In this document: piece by piece, positions 39,439 through 49,548 of the stretch
Numbering within the stretch: position 1 is the first letter of the stretch
How the letters are laid out: each line of letters begins with the position of its first letter
Assembly: GCA_003152275.1 (NCBI GenBank)
Contig: PLZU01000064.1
Span: 5,767-58,500, forward strand
DNA from: Actinomycetota bacterium
Lineage (GTDB): Bacteria; Actinomycetota; Thermoleophilia; Gaiellales; Gaiellaceae
DNA length: 52,734 nt
Direction of reading: 5' to 3'
The notes under the pieces: model-generated
What the model was told of the DNA's origin: nothing
Seen by the model: only the letters and a program-made list of their open reading frames with translations
Database searches by the model: none
Program-made: the position numbers and the translations under genes

Positions 39439-40050
39439 CTAGGCGATCTCGGCGGCGGCCGCGACGGCCGGAGCGGCCGGCTCGGCGACGTCGTCGCCGT
39501 AGAGGTGGATCCCCTCGCGCGCGAGCGCGAGTTGGACGTCCTCGCGTGCTTTGTAGATGCGCCACTTGACGGTGGCGAGCGTGATCTCGAGCGAGTCCGC
39601 GATCTCGGTGTACGAGAGGCCGACGATGTCGCGAAGGAGGAGCGCCATCTTGAGGTCGACGTTCAGAGCCTCGACGGCCCGCCAAACCGCGTCGATCGCC
39701 TCGAGCCGCTCGAACGGCGCGTCGAGGACCTCGAGCGGCGGAACGTCGTCGATGTCGACGACGGCGCGGGGTCGTCGTTCGACGGCGCGGAGCTCGTCGA
39801 GCACGCGGTTCTTCGCAACCTGGAAGAGCCACGTCGTGAACTTCGAGCGAAGCGAGAAACGCGGCAGACCCTGGAAGACGCGCAGGAAGATCTCCTGGGT
39901 CAAGTCCTCAGCCAGCGCCCTGTCGCCGACAAGTCGCAACACGTAGTTGAAGACAGGCACCTGATAAGCGCGCACGATGATCGAGAACGCGCGCTCATCA
40001 CCGCGCTGTGCCTTCCGCAGGACGCCAAAGTCAGGCTGGGGCAGCGACAA
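39439..40050 (-). CDS. ECF-family RNA polymerase sigma factor
   Basis: 203 residues. Sigma-2 region (ERAFSIIVRAYQVPVFNYVLR, DRALAEDLTQEIFLRVFQGL, FTTWLFQVAKNRVLDELR) and sigma-4 region (MALLLRDIVGLSYTEIADSL with HTH, ITLATVKWRIYKARED), followed by an Ala-rich tail. No anti-sigma gene is adjacent. It lies 20 bp after gpmI in the same direction, ending the glycolytic cluster, so its level may follow glycolytic gene expression. Target promoters are unknown. Confidence 0.9.
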   Translation of the reverse strand: MSLPQPDFGVLRKAQRGDERAFSIIVRAYQVPVFNYVLRLVGDRALAEDLTQEIFLRVFQGLPRFSLRSKFTTWLFQVAKNRVLDELRAVERRPRAVVDIDDVPPLEVLDAPFERLEAIDAVWRAVEALNVDLKMALLLRDIVGLSYTEIADSLEITLATVKWRIYKAREDVQLALAREGIHLYGDDVAEPAAPAVAAAAEIA

Positions 40051-40070
40051 GAGGCCTCATGATACCCGGG

Positions 40071-41564
40071 TTACTTGTCAACCAAGAGATTTCGGCCGTC
40101 CATTTGTAAGGGCTGGGCAAAACCGAGCAGCGCGAGCACCGTCGGCGCGAGATCGGAAAGCTCGCCATCTTCGCTCAGCTTTAGTCCCTTTTCGCTCAGG
40201 ATTAAGGGAACGAGGTTCGTGGTGTGGGACGTGAGCGGGCTGACGCCGTCTGCTTCGAGCATCTGCTCGGCATTTCCGTGGTCGGCAGTGATGAGGCAGA
40301 CGCCTCCCCGTTCCCCTACCGCCGCGACAACCCTGCCGAGGCAGGCGTCCGCAGTTTCAACCGCTTTCACGACGGCCGGGATCACGCCGGTATGACCCAC
40401 CATGTCGGGGTTCGCGAAGTTGATGACCGCGAACGCGTAATCGCCGGCAAGCTCCGCGACAAAGCGATCCGCGAGCTCGTCCGCGGACATCTCCGGCTTG
40501 TGGTCATAGCTCGGGACGTCCCGAGGCGAAGGAACGAGCACCCGGGTCTCGCCCGGGAACTCATGCTCTCGGCCGCCGTTGAAGAAGTACGTGACGTGCG
40601 CGTACTTCTCCGTCTCCGCCATGTGGAGCTGCCGGACGCCGTGCTGGGCGAGTGCTTCTGCGAGAACCATCTCAACGGTCTGCTCCGGGAATACGACGGG
40701 AAAGTCGAAGTCCTCCCGGTACTTCGTCATCGTGGTCAAGTCGGTTTCGAGCTCGCCCAGCTTCTCGCTCAGCTGGCGGGTGCGGTCGGGCCGGAAGTTG
40801 AAGAAGACCGCCGCATCCCTCGACGGGTCGAGCGGCGGCCGGCCTTCCCGCCACAGCGGGACGATGAACTCATCGGTGAGGCCGGCGTCATAGCTCTTCT
40901 GGACACAAGTGTTGGCTGTGTATGTAGCCAGCACCATCGGTGTACACCGATGGAAGATCGCATCCAGAGCCAGCTGTGTCCGCTCCCAGCGGTTGTCCCT
41001 GTCCATTGCGTAGTAGCGCCCGGCGATCGTGGCGATGCGAGCGTCGGGCAGCTCGGCGAGGTCTCGCGCGGCCGAGGTCGGAGACACGTCCCGCCCGTCG
41101 GTGAACGCATGGATCCAGGTGCGCTCGGCCATACCTTCGCGCTGCGCGAGCTCGAGCAGGGCACGCAGATGGTCGATGTGCGAATGGACGCCGCCGTAGG
41201 AGACAAGACCGAGCAGATGCATGTCCCCGCCCCGTTCGCGCGCACGCCGGAACGCCGACACGAGCGCCTCGTTCTCGAAGAAGCTGCCGTCAGCGATCGC
41301 ACGGTTGACTCGCTGGAGGTCCTGATCGAGCACCCGCCCGGCGCCGATCGTCAGGTGGCCGACCTCAGAGTTGCCCATTTGCCCCGGGGGAAGCCCGACT
41401 GCCTCACCCGACGCCCCGAGTCGCGCGTGCGGGTACTCCGCCCACAGCCGGTCGAACACCGGCGTCGACGCAAGCTCGACCGCATTCCCCGGACCTGGCG
41501 GCGCACAGCCCCAGCCGTCGAGGATGACGAGCGTTACGAGCGGGAACGTGCGGCCGCTTCGCAT
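40071..41564 (-). CDS. gpmI: 2,3-bisphosphoglycerate-independent phosphoglycerate mutase
   Basis: 497 residues, alkaline-phosphatase superfamily. VILDGWG (metal Asp), GNSEVGHLTIGAGR with the phosphorylated serine (~residue 65), HAFTDGRDVSP, FFNFRPDRTRQL, NPDMVGHTG and TADHGNAEQM complete the two-Mn active site. It interconverts 3- and 2-phosphoglycerate. ATG at 41564 overlaps tpiA by 31 nt, an unusually long overlap, but no later start keeps the first strand. Normal length. Confidence 0.95.
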   Translation of the reverse strand: MRSGRTFPLVTLVILDGWGCAPPGPGNAVELASTPVFDRLWAEYPHARLGASGEAVGLPPGQMGNSEVGHLTIGAGRVLDQDLQRVNRAIADGSFFENEALVSAFRRARERGGDMHLLGLVSYGGVHSHIDHLRALLELAQREGMAERTWIHAFTDGRDVSPTSAARDLAELPDARIATIAGRYYAMDRDNRWERTQLALDAIFHRCTPMVLATYTANTCVQKSYDAGLTDEFIVPLWREGRPPLDPSRDAAVFFNFRPDRTRQLSEKLGELETDLTTMTKYREDFDFPVVFPEQTVEMVLAEALAQHGVRQLHMAETEKYAHVTYFFNGGREHEFPGETRVLVPSPRDVPSYDHKPEMSADELADRFVAELAGDYAFAVINFANPDMVGHTGVIPAVVKAVETADACLGRVVAAVGERGGVCLITADHGNAEQMLEADGVSPLTSHTTNLVPLILSEKGLKLSEDGELSDLAPTVLALLGFAQPLQMDGRNLLVDK

Positions 41565-42229
41565 ATCGATAGGAACGAGTCGATCTCGAGAGATGCGCCG
41601 CCGACAAGTGCACCGTCAACGTCCGGCTGCGCCAGCAACTCCGCCGCGTTACCTGGCTTGACCGACCCGCCGTAGAGCACGGGGCGATCGAGCAGCGACT
41701 TGATGAACGCGTGCGCTTCCTGCGCGAGTTCCGGCGTCGCTACCTGGCCTGTGCCGATTGCCCAGACGGGCTCGTACGCGAGCACGAGCCCGTCATCGAT
41801 GCCGCACTCCTCCCGGATGACCGCGAGTTGCACGCGGAGCACCGTCTCCATGTCGCCTGAATCGCGCTCCTCTTGAGTCTCGCCGACGCACGCGATCACG
41901 CCGAGCCCTGCCGCGAGCGCCGCTCGCGCGCGCCGAGCGACCGCCGCGTCGGTCTCTCCGAAGTACTGGCGTCGCTCCGAATGGCCGACGAGCGCGCCGC
42001 GCACGCCGAGCGCGAGGAGCATCGGCGCGGAGATCTCGCCCGTGTAGGCACCCTCCGGCTCCCAGTGGACGTTCTGGGCGTACGTGGTCAGGCCGGCCTC
42101 GACGCACGCCGCAAGTTCCGTGTACGGCGGGCACACGATTGCGTCGACGCCGTCCACACCGGCGAGCCGTTCCGCGAGCATGCGGGGATCGGGCCCGGCG
42201 AACATCTTCCAGTTCCCCGCCACGATCAC
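41534..42229 (-). CDS. tpiA: Triosephosphate isomerase
   Basis: 231 residues, compact for TIM (about 250 usual). GNWKMFAGP (catalytic Lys), GHSERRQYFGE (His), LAYEPVWAIGTG (Glu) and YGGSVKPGNAAELL (phosphate loop) are all present. It interconverts dihydroxyacetone phosphate and glyceraldehyde 3-phosphate. GTG at 42229 overlaps the pgk stop (GTGA). The frame is open far upstream to 42919, but that part is an antisense-type shadow inside pgk. Confidence 0.95.
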   Translation of the reverse strand: MIVAGNWKMFAGPDPRMLAERLAGVDGVDAIVCPPYTELAACVEAGLTTYAQNVHWEPEGAYTGEISAPMLLALGVRGALVGHSERRQYFGETDAAVARRARAALAAGLGVIACVGETQEERDSGDMETVLRVQLAVIREECGIDDGLVLAYEPVWAIGTGQVATPELAQEAHAFIKSLLDRPVLYGGSVKPGNAAELLAQPDVDGALVGGASLEIDSFLSICEAAARSRS

Positions 42230-43271
42230 GGGATCGCCGCCACGCCTGGAAGCTCTTTGCCCTCGAGCAGCTCGAGGCTGGCACCGCCGCCGGTGGACAC
42301 CCACGAGATTCTGTCCGCAAGGCCGAGGTCGTTCAACGCGCGCACGGAATCTGCCCCGCCGACGACAGAGAACGCATCCTTGTTTGCCGCGACGGCCTGC
42401 GCGACGGCCTTCGTCCCCGCGGCGAACCGGGGCCACTCGAACACTCCCATTGGGCCGTTCCAGAAGATCGTCCGCGCGCCGGCGATCGTGCTTGCAAACC
42501 GCTCGCACGTGTCCGGGCCGATGTCGAGGCCGAGCCAGCCGTCGGGCAGCCCGTCGAACGGGTAGATGCCGGACTCTGCGTCCTCGGCGAACGCCGAAGC
42601 GCCGACGACGTCGCTCGGCAGCTCGACTGCGAAGTCGAGCGGATTCTCGACGCGCACCTGCTCTGCCATCTTCCCGCCGATCAGCACCGCGTCCGCACGA
42701 CCGCCGAGATGCTGCAAGACCGCGAGCTTGTCGTCGACCTTCGCGCCGCCGGAGATCAGAACGAACGGCCGCTCGACGTCTCCGAGCAACGTGCCGAGAT
42801 GCTCGAGCTCCGCGAGCAGCAGCAGGCCCGCGTACGCCGGGAGCAGGTGCGCAACTCCCTCGGTCGAGGCGTGCGCACGGTGCGCGGAACCGAACGCATC
42901 GTTCACGTAGAGGTCGCAACCGTCCGCAAGCTCCCGCGCGAACGCCGGATCGTTCTTCGTCTCGCCGGCATGAAAGCGCGTGTTCTCGAGCACGTGCAGC
43001 CGCTCGTCAGGAAGCAGCTCGTGCAGACGATTCTCGACCGGTGCCATCGCAAAGGTCGCGCGATCCTCCTCCGACTTCGGCCGGCCGAGGTGCGAGCAGA
43101 CGCGCACCTCCTTCGCCCTCCCGTCGAGCAGCAGAGCGAGCGTCGGCAGCGACGCGCGTATGCGCGTGTCGTCCGCCACCTTGCCGTGCTCGAGCGGGAC
43201 GTTCAGGTCGGAGCGGACCAGCACGGTCTTGCCGGCGACGTCGGCGTCGCGCACAGAACGCGGCAAGCGCA

Positions 43272-43272
<1 letters not shown>
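42226..43272 (-). CDS. pgk: Phosphoglycerate kinase (compact form)
   Basis: 348 residues versus 385-400 usually. VLVRSDLNVPLEHG, SHLGRPKSEED, ENTRFHAGE, DAFGSAHRAHAS, ISGGAKVDDKL, GLDIGPDT, FWNGPMGVFEWP and VSTGGGASLELLEG are intact, so the active site seems complete. Two segments are missing: one of about 25-30 residues between LLP and LENTRF, the other of about 20 residues after IGGKMAEQV. ATG at 43272 overlaps the gap stop (TGATG). It makes ATP from 1,3-bisphosphoglycerate. Confidence 0.94.
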
Positions 43273-44339
<1,067 letters not shown>

Positions 44340-44369
44340 CTACCCAAGCGGGCGCGGGCGCGACTCAGC

Positions 44370-45365
44370 TCACGTTCTGAAAGGGATGGCGAGCGAGGAC
44401 GACTCGCCGCTTGGGGCGAGCGCGTGCACGACGATTCGGTACTGGCCGCCCGGCGGCGCCTTCAGCCGGAGCCGAAGCGGGACGCTTCCGCTGCGGTCGA
44501 TCAGCCTGGGGAGCGCCATGTGCGGGTGGCCCGAAGGGACGTAATCGACGCGGCTCCCGGTGAGCAGGGTCACCGGACGCCCGGACCGGTCGAGAATGCT
44601 GACGGAGATCGCTGCTCCTTCGTCGAGCGTCACCGAGGCGGTCACCACGCGCGCTCCACGTTCGGCACGCGCGATCAGCGGAGGCGCGAACGAGCCACCG
44701 GGCGCCGACAGGATGGGCGCGCCCGCGTGACCAGGCAGCACCACGGTCTCGACACGGCTCGAGTTGTTCGCGGCCTGCGGATCGAGCTGGTCCGCCCCGG
44801 CGACCGCAGTGCTCGCGATCGTCGTCGCGTTTGCCGGCGCCTCGACCGTCAGCGTCAGGACCGCCGACGCTCCGCTCGCGAGCGAGCCGAACGAGCAACT
44901 GACGCTCGCCCCGCCTGAACATGAGCCTGTCGAGGCCGCCAATGTGAGGAAACGCGCACCGCCGGTCGTGTCGTCGACCAGATGGACGCCGGTCGCAGCC
45001 GCGGAACCGAGGTTCGTGACGACGGTCGTGTAGGTGACGTCCTGGCCGGCGAAGACACTCGAGACGGCGCCGAGTGTGAGCACGGCGATGTCAGAGGACG
45101 GCGGAGCCGGAGGAGGCGGTGCCGGAACGTTGACCGTCGTCGTCGACACGGCCGTCGTCGTCGACACGGCCGTCGTCGTCATCACCACGGTGGTCGTCGT
45201 GGGCTGATGCTTCTCCCACCCGGGCTTCTCCTTCAACGGCGCTGCGGTCGCACCGAGCGCAAGAACCAGGCCCGCAACGCCCATGAAGGCAAGCAGCAAC
45301 GGCCCGCGCAGAGCGCGCCACGACCTTCCCCGCAAACGACGCCCCCGCCGTCCGACCCAGCCCAC
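44370..45365 (-). CDS. Membrane-anchored DUF11-repeat surface protein
   Basis: 331 residues from GTG (45365), where GGCGGGGGG lies upstream. An Arg-rich cytoplasmic start, one membrane/signal segment (LLLAFMGVAGLVLALGATA), a Thr/Val-rich linker encoded by an 18-bp tandem repeat, a Pro stretch, then a DUF11 Ig-like domain (VFAGQDVTYTTVVTNLGSAA, NNSSRVETVV) and a second beta domain at the C-terminus. Probably exposed on the cell surface. Lies between whiA and gap where no such gene is standard, so it looks like an insertion into a conserved block. Confidence 0.72.
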   Translation of the reverse strand: MGWVGRRGRRLRGRSWRALRGPLLLAFMGVAGLVLALGATAAPLKEKPGWEKHQPTTTTVVMTTTAVSTTTAVSTTTVNVPAPPPPAPPSSDIAVLTLGAVSSVFAGQDVTYTTVVTNLGSAAATGVHLVDDTTGGARFLTLAASTGSCSGGASVSCSFGSLASGASAVLTLTVEAPANATTIASTAVAGADQLDPQAANNSSRVETVVLPGHAGAPILSAPGGSFAPPLIARAERGARVVTASVTLDEGAAISVSILDRSGRPVTLLTGSRVDYVPSGHPHMALPRLIDRSGSVPLRLRLKAPPGGQYRIVVHALAPSGESSSLAIPFRT

Positions 45366-45435
45366 AATGTCCCCCCGCCGCAAATAACCGTTCCTACTCG
45401 TTGTAGCGTGCGCCGCGAAAAACGCAAGGGCGGGC

Positions 45436-45470
45436 GGACCGGGAAGCTCCGAGGACGACCCTCCCGGTCC
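45436..45470. terminator. Hairpin between whiA and the DUF11 gene
   Basis: GGACCGGGA (45436-45444) pairs with TCCCGGTCC (45462-45470) in a 234-bp gap that has no gene. It could end whiA transcription (minus strand) or form a leader for the DUF11 gene. No U-tract. Confidence 0.4.
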
Positions 45471-45599
45471 TTGCACCACACCCGAGACCGTGGCGACGGA
45501 CGGGGTCTGAATCCGTAGCCGGACGAGCGCGGACCCGCCGTTGCCGAGTATGACGACGCCCCGATTCGCGCGCTAGACGAGTTGTAAGTCGTACGCGAT

Positions 45600-46505
45600 T
45601 CACTCCGCGAGCTGTTGTAAGCGGCGCAACCGCCGGTAGGCGGAGGCCTTCGTGGTCGGCGGGCGACAGCGCTTGGCAAGGTCCGCGATCGACGCCGTCG
45701 GATGGCGCAAGCGCAACGACGCAAGCTCACGCAGGTCGTCTGGCAACGCGTCGAGGTTGAGCTTCCGGACCGCCTCGAGCTGCGCGTGCGCGGCCCTGCT
45801 CGTGCGCACGAGATTCGCGTGGTCGGCGTTCGCAAGGCGGTTCGCATCGGCCCGGGTCGCCGCGAGCACCGAGTTTTCCTCGAGCATGAGCACCGTGTCC
45901 GTAGCGCCCGCGGCGACGAGCGCATCTGCAATGGACTCCGCTCCTTTTGCATACGCGACCGCGTGACGGCCGCGATCGAGCACGCGCAACTCCGCCCCTT
46001 CGCGTGCGGCAACGGCCGCGAGGAAGCGCGCCCCTTCAAGCTCGGCAGTCCGAACCTCCAGATGCAGGTCGCGCGGCCCGCTCAGCGACCCGGCGCCGAG
46101 GAGCGCTCCCCGGAGATAGGCACGCCGGCAGCACTTGCGCGCCAGCACGCGGTGCGGCGGGTGCTCGAGCGGCCGGTGCGAGGAGTCGAGCACGCCCGCA
46201 CGGTGGAGCGTCTCGTGGGCGTGTGGTCTCCCCTCGACGTGCAGCTGGTAGCGCGTTGCGCGATCGAACGCATGCTGCTGGTACGTGCGAATCTCCGACT
46301 CGACGTCGAAGGCGCGTAGAAGAGCGAAGGCGCGGCGCGCGACCGCGGAGCTCGTGAGATCGAGATGAAGCGCGATCTCGCCCCGACCGCGCAGGTGCAC
46401 GCTTCCTGCGACGTGGAAGAGCCCCGAGAGCTCGGCAAGGCGATCGCAATCCGCGTCCGGCGCGATCTGCGCGAGCTCGTTGCGCAGCTCTTCAGAGAGT
46501 GACAC
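45600..46505 (-). CDS. whiA: Sporulation/cell-division regulator WhiA
   Basis: 301 residues. N-terminal degenerate LAGLIDADG homing-endonuclease-like fold (LFHVAGSVHLRGRGEIALHL, CCRRAYLRGALLGAGSLSGP, HLEVRT) and C-terminal HTH (ELASLRLRHPTASIADLAKR). WhiA controls division genes in actinobacteria and exists also in non-sporulating Gram-positives. Usual neighbours upstream (yvcK, rapZ) are not here; an ogt gene overlaps its start by 14 nt. GTG start. Confidence 0.94.
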   Translation of the reverse strand: MSLSEELRNELAQIAPDADCDRLAELSGLFHVAGSVHLRGRGEIALHLDLTSSAVARRAFALLRAFDVESEIRTYQQHAFDRATRYQLHVEGRPHAHETLHRAGVLDSSHRPLEHPPHRVLARKCCRRAYLRGALLGAGSLSGPRDLHLEVRTAELEGARFLAAVAAREGAELRVLDRGRHAVAYAKGAESIADALVAAGATDTVLMLEENSVLAATRADANRLANADHANLVRTSRAAHAQLEAVRKLNLDALPDDLRELASLRLRHPTASIADLAKRCRPPTTKASAYRRLRRLQQLAE

Positions 46506-46956
46506 CCTCGACCTCCAGCAGGCGCCGTTTGTACTCGACTCCGTACGAGCCGTACGAGCCGAGGCCGTCGGCGCTCACGACGCGATGGCACGGCACGAAG
46601 AGGCCGAGCCGGTTGCGCGCACAGAACGATCCTGCCGCCCGCGCCGCTCCCGGCGCGCCCGCCAGCGCCGCGAGTTCGCCGTACGTGACGACCTCGCCGC
46701 GCGGGATCGCCCTCAGCTCGTGGGCGCAGCGCTCGAGGAACGGCGTCTCGTACTCGAGGTCGAGGTCGACATCGTCGAAAGAATCCGGCCTGCCTTCGAA
46801 GTACGCCTGAAGGCGCTCGACGAGCTCGCCACCGGCCCCGTTCGGCGTCGTAACGCGCGGAAACGGGAGATCGTGCCAAACCACACGCCCTCGATCGAGC
46901 CAGAGCTCCCCCACGCCCCAACCCTCGACCTCGTAGGCAACCTGCGTCACGGCCAT
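46492..46956 (-). CDS. ogt: Methylated-DNA-protein-cysteine methyltransferase
   Basis: 154 residues. Short N-terminal domain, then the active-site segment: IPRGEVVTYGELAALAG, NRLGLFVPCHRVVSADG with the acceptor Cys in PCHRV, and YGVEYKRRLLEVEG. Repairs O6-alkylguanine by suicidal transfer. ATG at 46956 is divergent from pruA (24 bp). Longer frame to 47769 is a shadow of pruA. Cotranscription with whiA is likely because of the overlap. Confidence 0.93.
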   Translation of the reverse strand: MAVTQVAYEVEGWGVGELWLDRGRVVWHDLPFPRVTTPNGAGGELVERLQAYFEGRPDSFDDVDLDLEYETPFLERCAHELRAIPRGEVVTYGELAALAGAPGAARAAGSFCARNRLGLFVPCHRVVSADGLGSYGSYGVEYKRRLLEVEGVTL

Positions 46957-46980
46957 GCGCGCAATCCTAGAATCGACGGC

Positions 46981-48606
46981 ATGAGCTCCCACGGAATCTT
47001 CCGCGTCCCCGACCCGCTCAACGAGCCTGTCCTGAGCTACGCCCCGGGGACCCCCGAGCGCGAAGAGCTCCGCGTCCGTCTCAAGGAGCTGGAATCGCGC
47101 CAGCTGGACATCCCGCTCGTCATCGGCGGAGAAGAGGTGCGGACAGGCGAGACGTTCGACGCTGTCGAGCCGCACGACCGCTCGCACGTGCTCGGCACGG
47201 TGCACAAAGGCGGCGCGAAAGAGGTCGAGCGCGCGATCGCGGCGTCGGCGGACGCATGGGAGGACTGGTCGCGCACGCCATGGGAGGAGCGCGCCGCCGT
47301 GTTCCTGCGCGCGTCGGAGCTCCTCGCCGGCCCGTGGCGCCAGACGCTGAATGCCGCGACGATGCTCGGGCAGTCGAAAACCGCGCACCAGGCCGAGATC
47401 GACGCGGCCTGCGAGCTGATCGATTTCTGGCGGTACAACGTCAAGTACCTGACGCGGATCTACGAGGAGCAGCCCACCTCCTCGCCGGGCGTCTGGAACC
47501 GGCTCGAATACCGTCCGCTCGAGGGCTTCGTCTTCGCCGTGACGCCGTTCAATTTCACGGCGATCGGCGGCAATCTGCCCACCTCCGTTGCGCTGATGGG
47601 GAACACCGTCGTGTGGAAGCCGGCCTCCACCGCCGCCTACTCGGCGCACTTCCTGATGAAGCTGTACGAGGAGGCGGGACTGCCGCCGGGCGTGATCAAT
47701 ATGGTCACCGGCCGCGGCGAGGCCGTCTCGCGCGTGGCGCTGGTACACCGCCGGCTGGCCGGCGTGCACTTCACCGGGTCAACGGCCACCTTTCGCCACC
47801 TATGGCAGAGCGTGGCGGGCAACCTCGCACAGTACGTGAGCTATCCCCGACTCGTCGGCGAGACCGGGGGCAAGGACTTCGTGCTTGCCCATCCCTCCGC
47901 CGACGCCGACGCGGTGACGGTCGCGCTCGTCAGGGGAGCCTTCGAATACCAGGGTCAGAAGTGCAGCGCGGCGTCTCGTGCCTACATCCCGAAGAGCCTG
48001 TGGCCCGCCGTGAAGCGCTCGCTTCAGGAGCAACTGCCGGAGCTTCGCGTCGGCGACGTTGCACGGCGCGACACCTTCATGGGCGCGGTCATCGACGGCG
48101 CTTCCCACGGGCGGCTCGCACGCCGGATCGAGCACGCGCGCGAGGACAGCCAAGCGATCATCGTGACGGGTGGCAAGACGTGGGCCGAACCGGGTTGGTT
48201 CGTGGAACCGACGGTGATTGAGGTGGCCGATCCACGACACGCGCTGATGCGCGACGAGTTGTTCGGGCCAGTTCTCACGGTATTCGTCTACGAGGACAGC
48301 GCGTGGGACGACACTCTCGGCCTGGTCGATTCCACGAGTGACTATGCGCTTACCGGGTCCGTCTTCTGCACCGACCGCTTCGCCTTGCTCCAGGCGGAAA
48401 CCGCGCTGGCCCATGCGGCCGGCAACCTCTACATCAACACCAAGCCGACCGGCGCGGTGGTCGGCCAGCAGCCGTTCGGCGGCGGCCGAGGGAGCGGCAC
48501 GAACGACAAGGCTGGCTCCTGGATGAACCTGCTGCGCTGGATCTCGCCGCGCGTGATCAAGGAAAGCTACTTGCCGCAGACCGGGTGGCGCTTCACCGGC
48601 AATTGA
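46981..48606 (+). CDS. pruA: 1-pyrroline-5-carboxylate dehydrogenase
   Basis: 541 residues, the actinobacterial/eukaryotic-type P5CDH. FNFTAIGGNLPTSVALMGNTV (NAD region), FTGSTATFRHLW, VGETGGKDF (Glu), YQGQKCSAASRAY (catalytic Cys) and PFGGGRGSGTNDKAG. Oxidises glutamate semialdehyde to glutamate in proline catabolism. No proline dehydrogenase gene is beside it in the window. Leu codon choice moves from mostly CTC to mostly CTG around 47560, within the gene. Confidence 0.95.
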   Translation: MSSHGIFRVPDPLNEPVLSYAPGTPEREELRVRLKELESRQLDIPLVIGGEEVRTGETFDAVEPHDRSHVLGTVHKGGAKEVERAIAASADAWEDWSRTPWEERAAVFLRASELLAGPWRQTLNAATMLGQSKTAHQAEIDAACELIDFWRYNVKYLTRIYEEQPTSSPGVWNRLEYRPLEGFVFAVTPFNFTAIGGNLPTSVALMGNTVVWKPASTAAYSAHFLMKLYEEAGLPPGVINMVTGRGEAVSRVALVHRRLAGVHFTGSTATFRHLWQSVAGNLAQYVSYPRLVGETGGKDFVLAHPSADADAVTVALVRGAFEYQGQKCSAASRAYIPKSLWPAVKRSLQEQLPELRVGDVARRDTFMGAVIDGASHGRLARRIEHAREDSQAIIVTGGKTWAEPGWFVEPTVIEVADPRHALMRDELFGPVLTVFVYEDSAWDDTLGLVDSTSDYALTGSVFCTDRFALLQAETALAHAAGNLYINTKPTGAVVGQQPFGGGRGSGTNDKAGSWMNLLRWISPRVIKESYLPQTGWRFTGN

Positions 48607-48614
48607 CTCGGTCC

Positions 48615-49520
48615 GTGTCGCTGCCGGCGCTCGTCGCCGCCCCTCACCGCGGCCTGAACCACACCGCGCGTGCGCTGTTGTGGATGGCCGCCTCGGGAGC
48701 CCTCTACAGCCTGCTGAACGCACTGCTGCGCAGCATGTCCTTGGGCATGAGCCCGTTCCAGACGCTGAGCCTCGCCTACGGCTGCACGTTGCCGCTGATG
48801 CTGCCGCTGGTGCTGCGCTTAGGGCCACGGCGCTTCCTGCCGCGCGACACGAAGGGCCTTCTGGTGCGGGGCACCGTGCACTGGCTCGGCATGTGCCTGT
48901 GGCTCGTTGCCGTGACAGGCATCACTCTCGCGGAGACCACGGCGATCGGTTTCACGACGCCGCTTTTTGTAATGATCGGCGCCGCGACGCTGCTGAAAGA
49001 GCCCTTTCGCTGGCCACGCGCAGTGGCCACATTGGTGGGCTTCGCCGGAATGATCGTCATCCTCGTCCCGCGCCTCGGCGGCACGAGGTCAGGCAACCAT
49101 GCTCTGCTTATGCTCGCCGCTGCCGGCGTGTTCGCGGCGTCATTTCTCCTCAGCAAGCGACTCACTCGCACCGAGCGACCGTCGGTGATCGTGGTCTGGC
49201 AATCGCTCATCGTCACCATTCTTAGCATCCCGCTGGCCGTGCTTTCCTGGCAACGTCCTTCGACGACGGCACTCGTCACCGCCTTGGGTTGCGGCGTGCT
49301 CACCACGGTGGGCAACTATTGCCTGACGCGGGCGTTCACCGAGGCCGACATTTCCGCTTCACAGCCCGCGAAGTTCCTGGACCTGATCTGGGCGTGCCTG
49401 CTGGGCTGGCTGTTTTTCGGTGACGTCCCTGAAACCACGACGCTGGTCGGAGGGGTCATCATCCTCGCCGCGACCGTATGGGTGGCGCATCGCGAAGGGC
49501 GTTCGACTTACGTGCCCTGA
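48615..49520 (+). CDS. EamA/DMT-family transporter
   Basis: About 301 residues with ten membrane helices in two EamA repeats (LLWMAASGALYSLLNALL; HALLMLAAAGVFAASFLL). Ends in a helix, GVIILAATVWVAHREG. Exporters of amino acids or metabolites belong here; the substrate is unknown. GTG at 48615 is used; TTG at 48603 overlapping the pruA stop is an alternative. CTG-rich, proteobacterium-like codon use. Confidence 0.85.
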   Translation: MSLPALVAAPHRGLNHTARALLWMAASGALYSLLNALLRSMSLGMSPFQTLSLAYGCTLPLMLPLVLRLGPRRFLPRDTKGLLVRGTVHWLGMCLWLVAVTGITLAETTAIGFTTPLFVMIGAATLLKEPFRWPRAVATLVGFAGMIVILVPRLGGTRSGNHALLMLAAAGVFAASFLLSKRLTRTERPSVIVVWQSLIVTILSIPLAVLSWQRPSTTALVTALGCGVLTTVGNYCLTRAFTEADISASQPAKFLDLIWACLLGWLFFGDVPETTTLVGGVIILAATVWVAHREGRSTYVP

Positions 49521-49548
49521 GGAAGCTCCCGCGACCGAGGTAGCCGCG

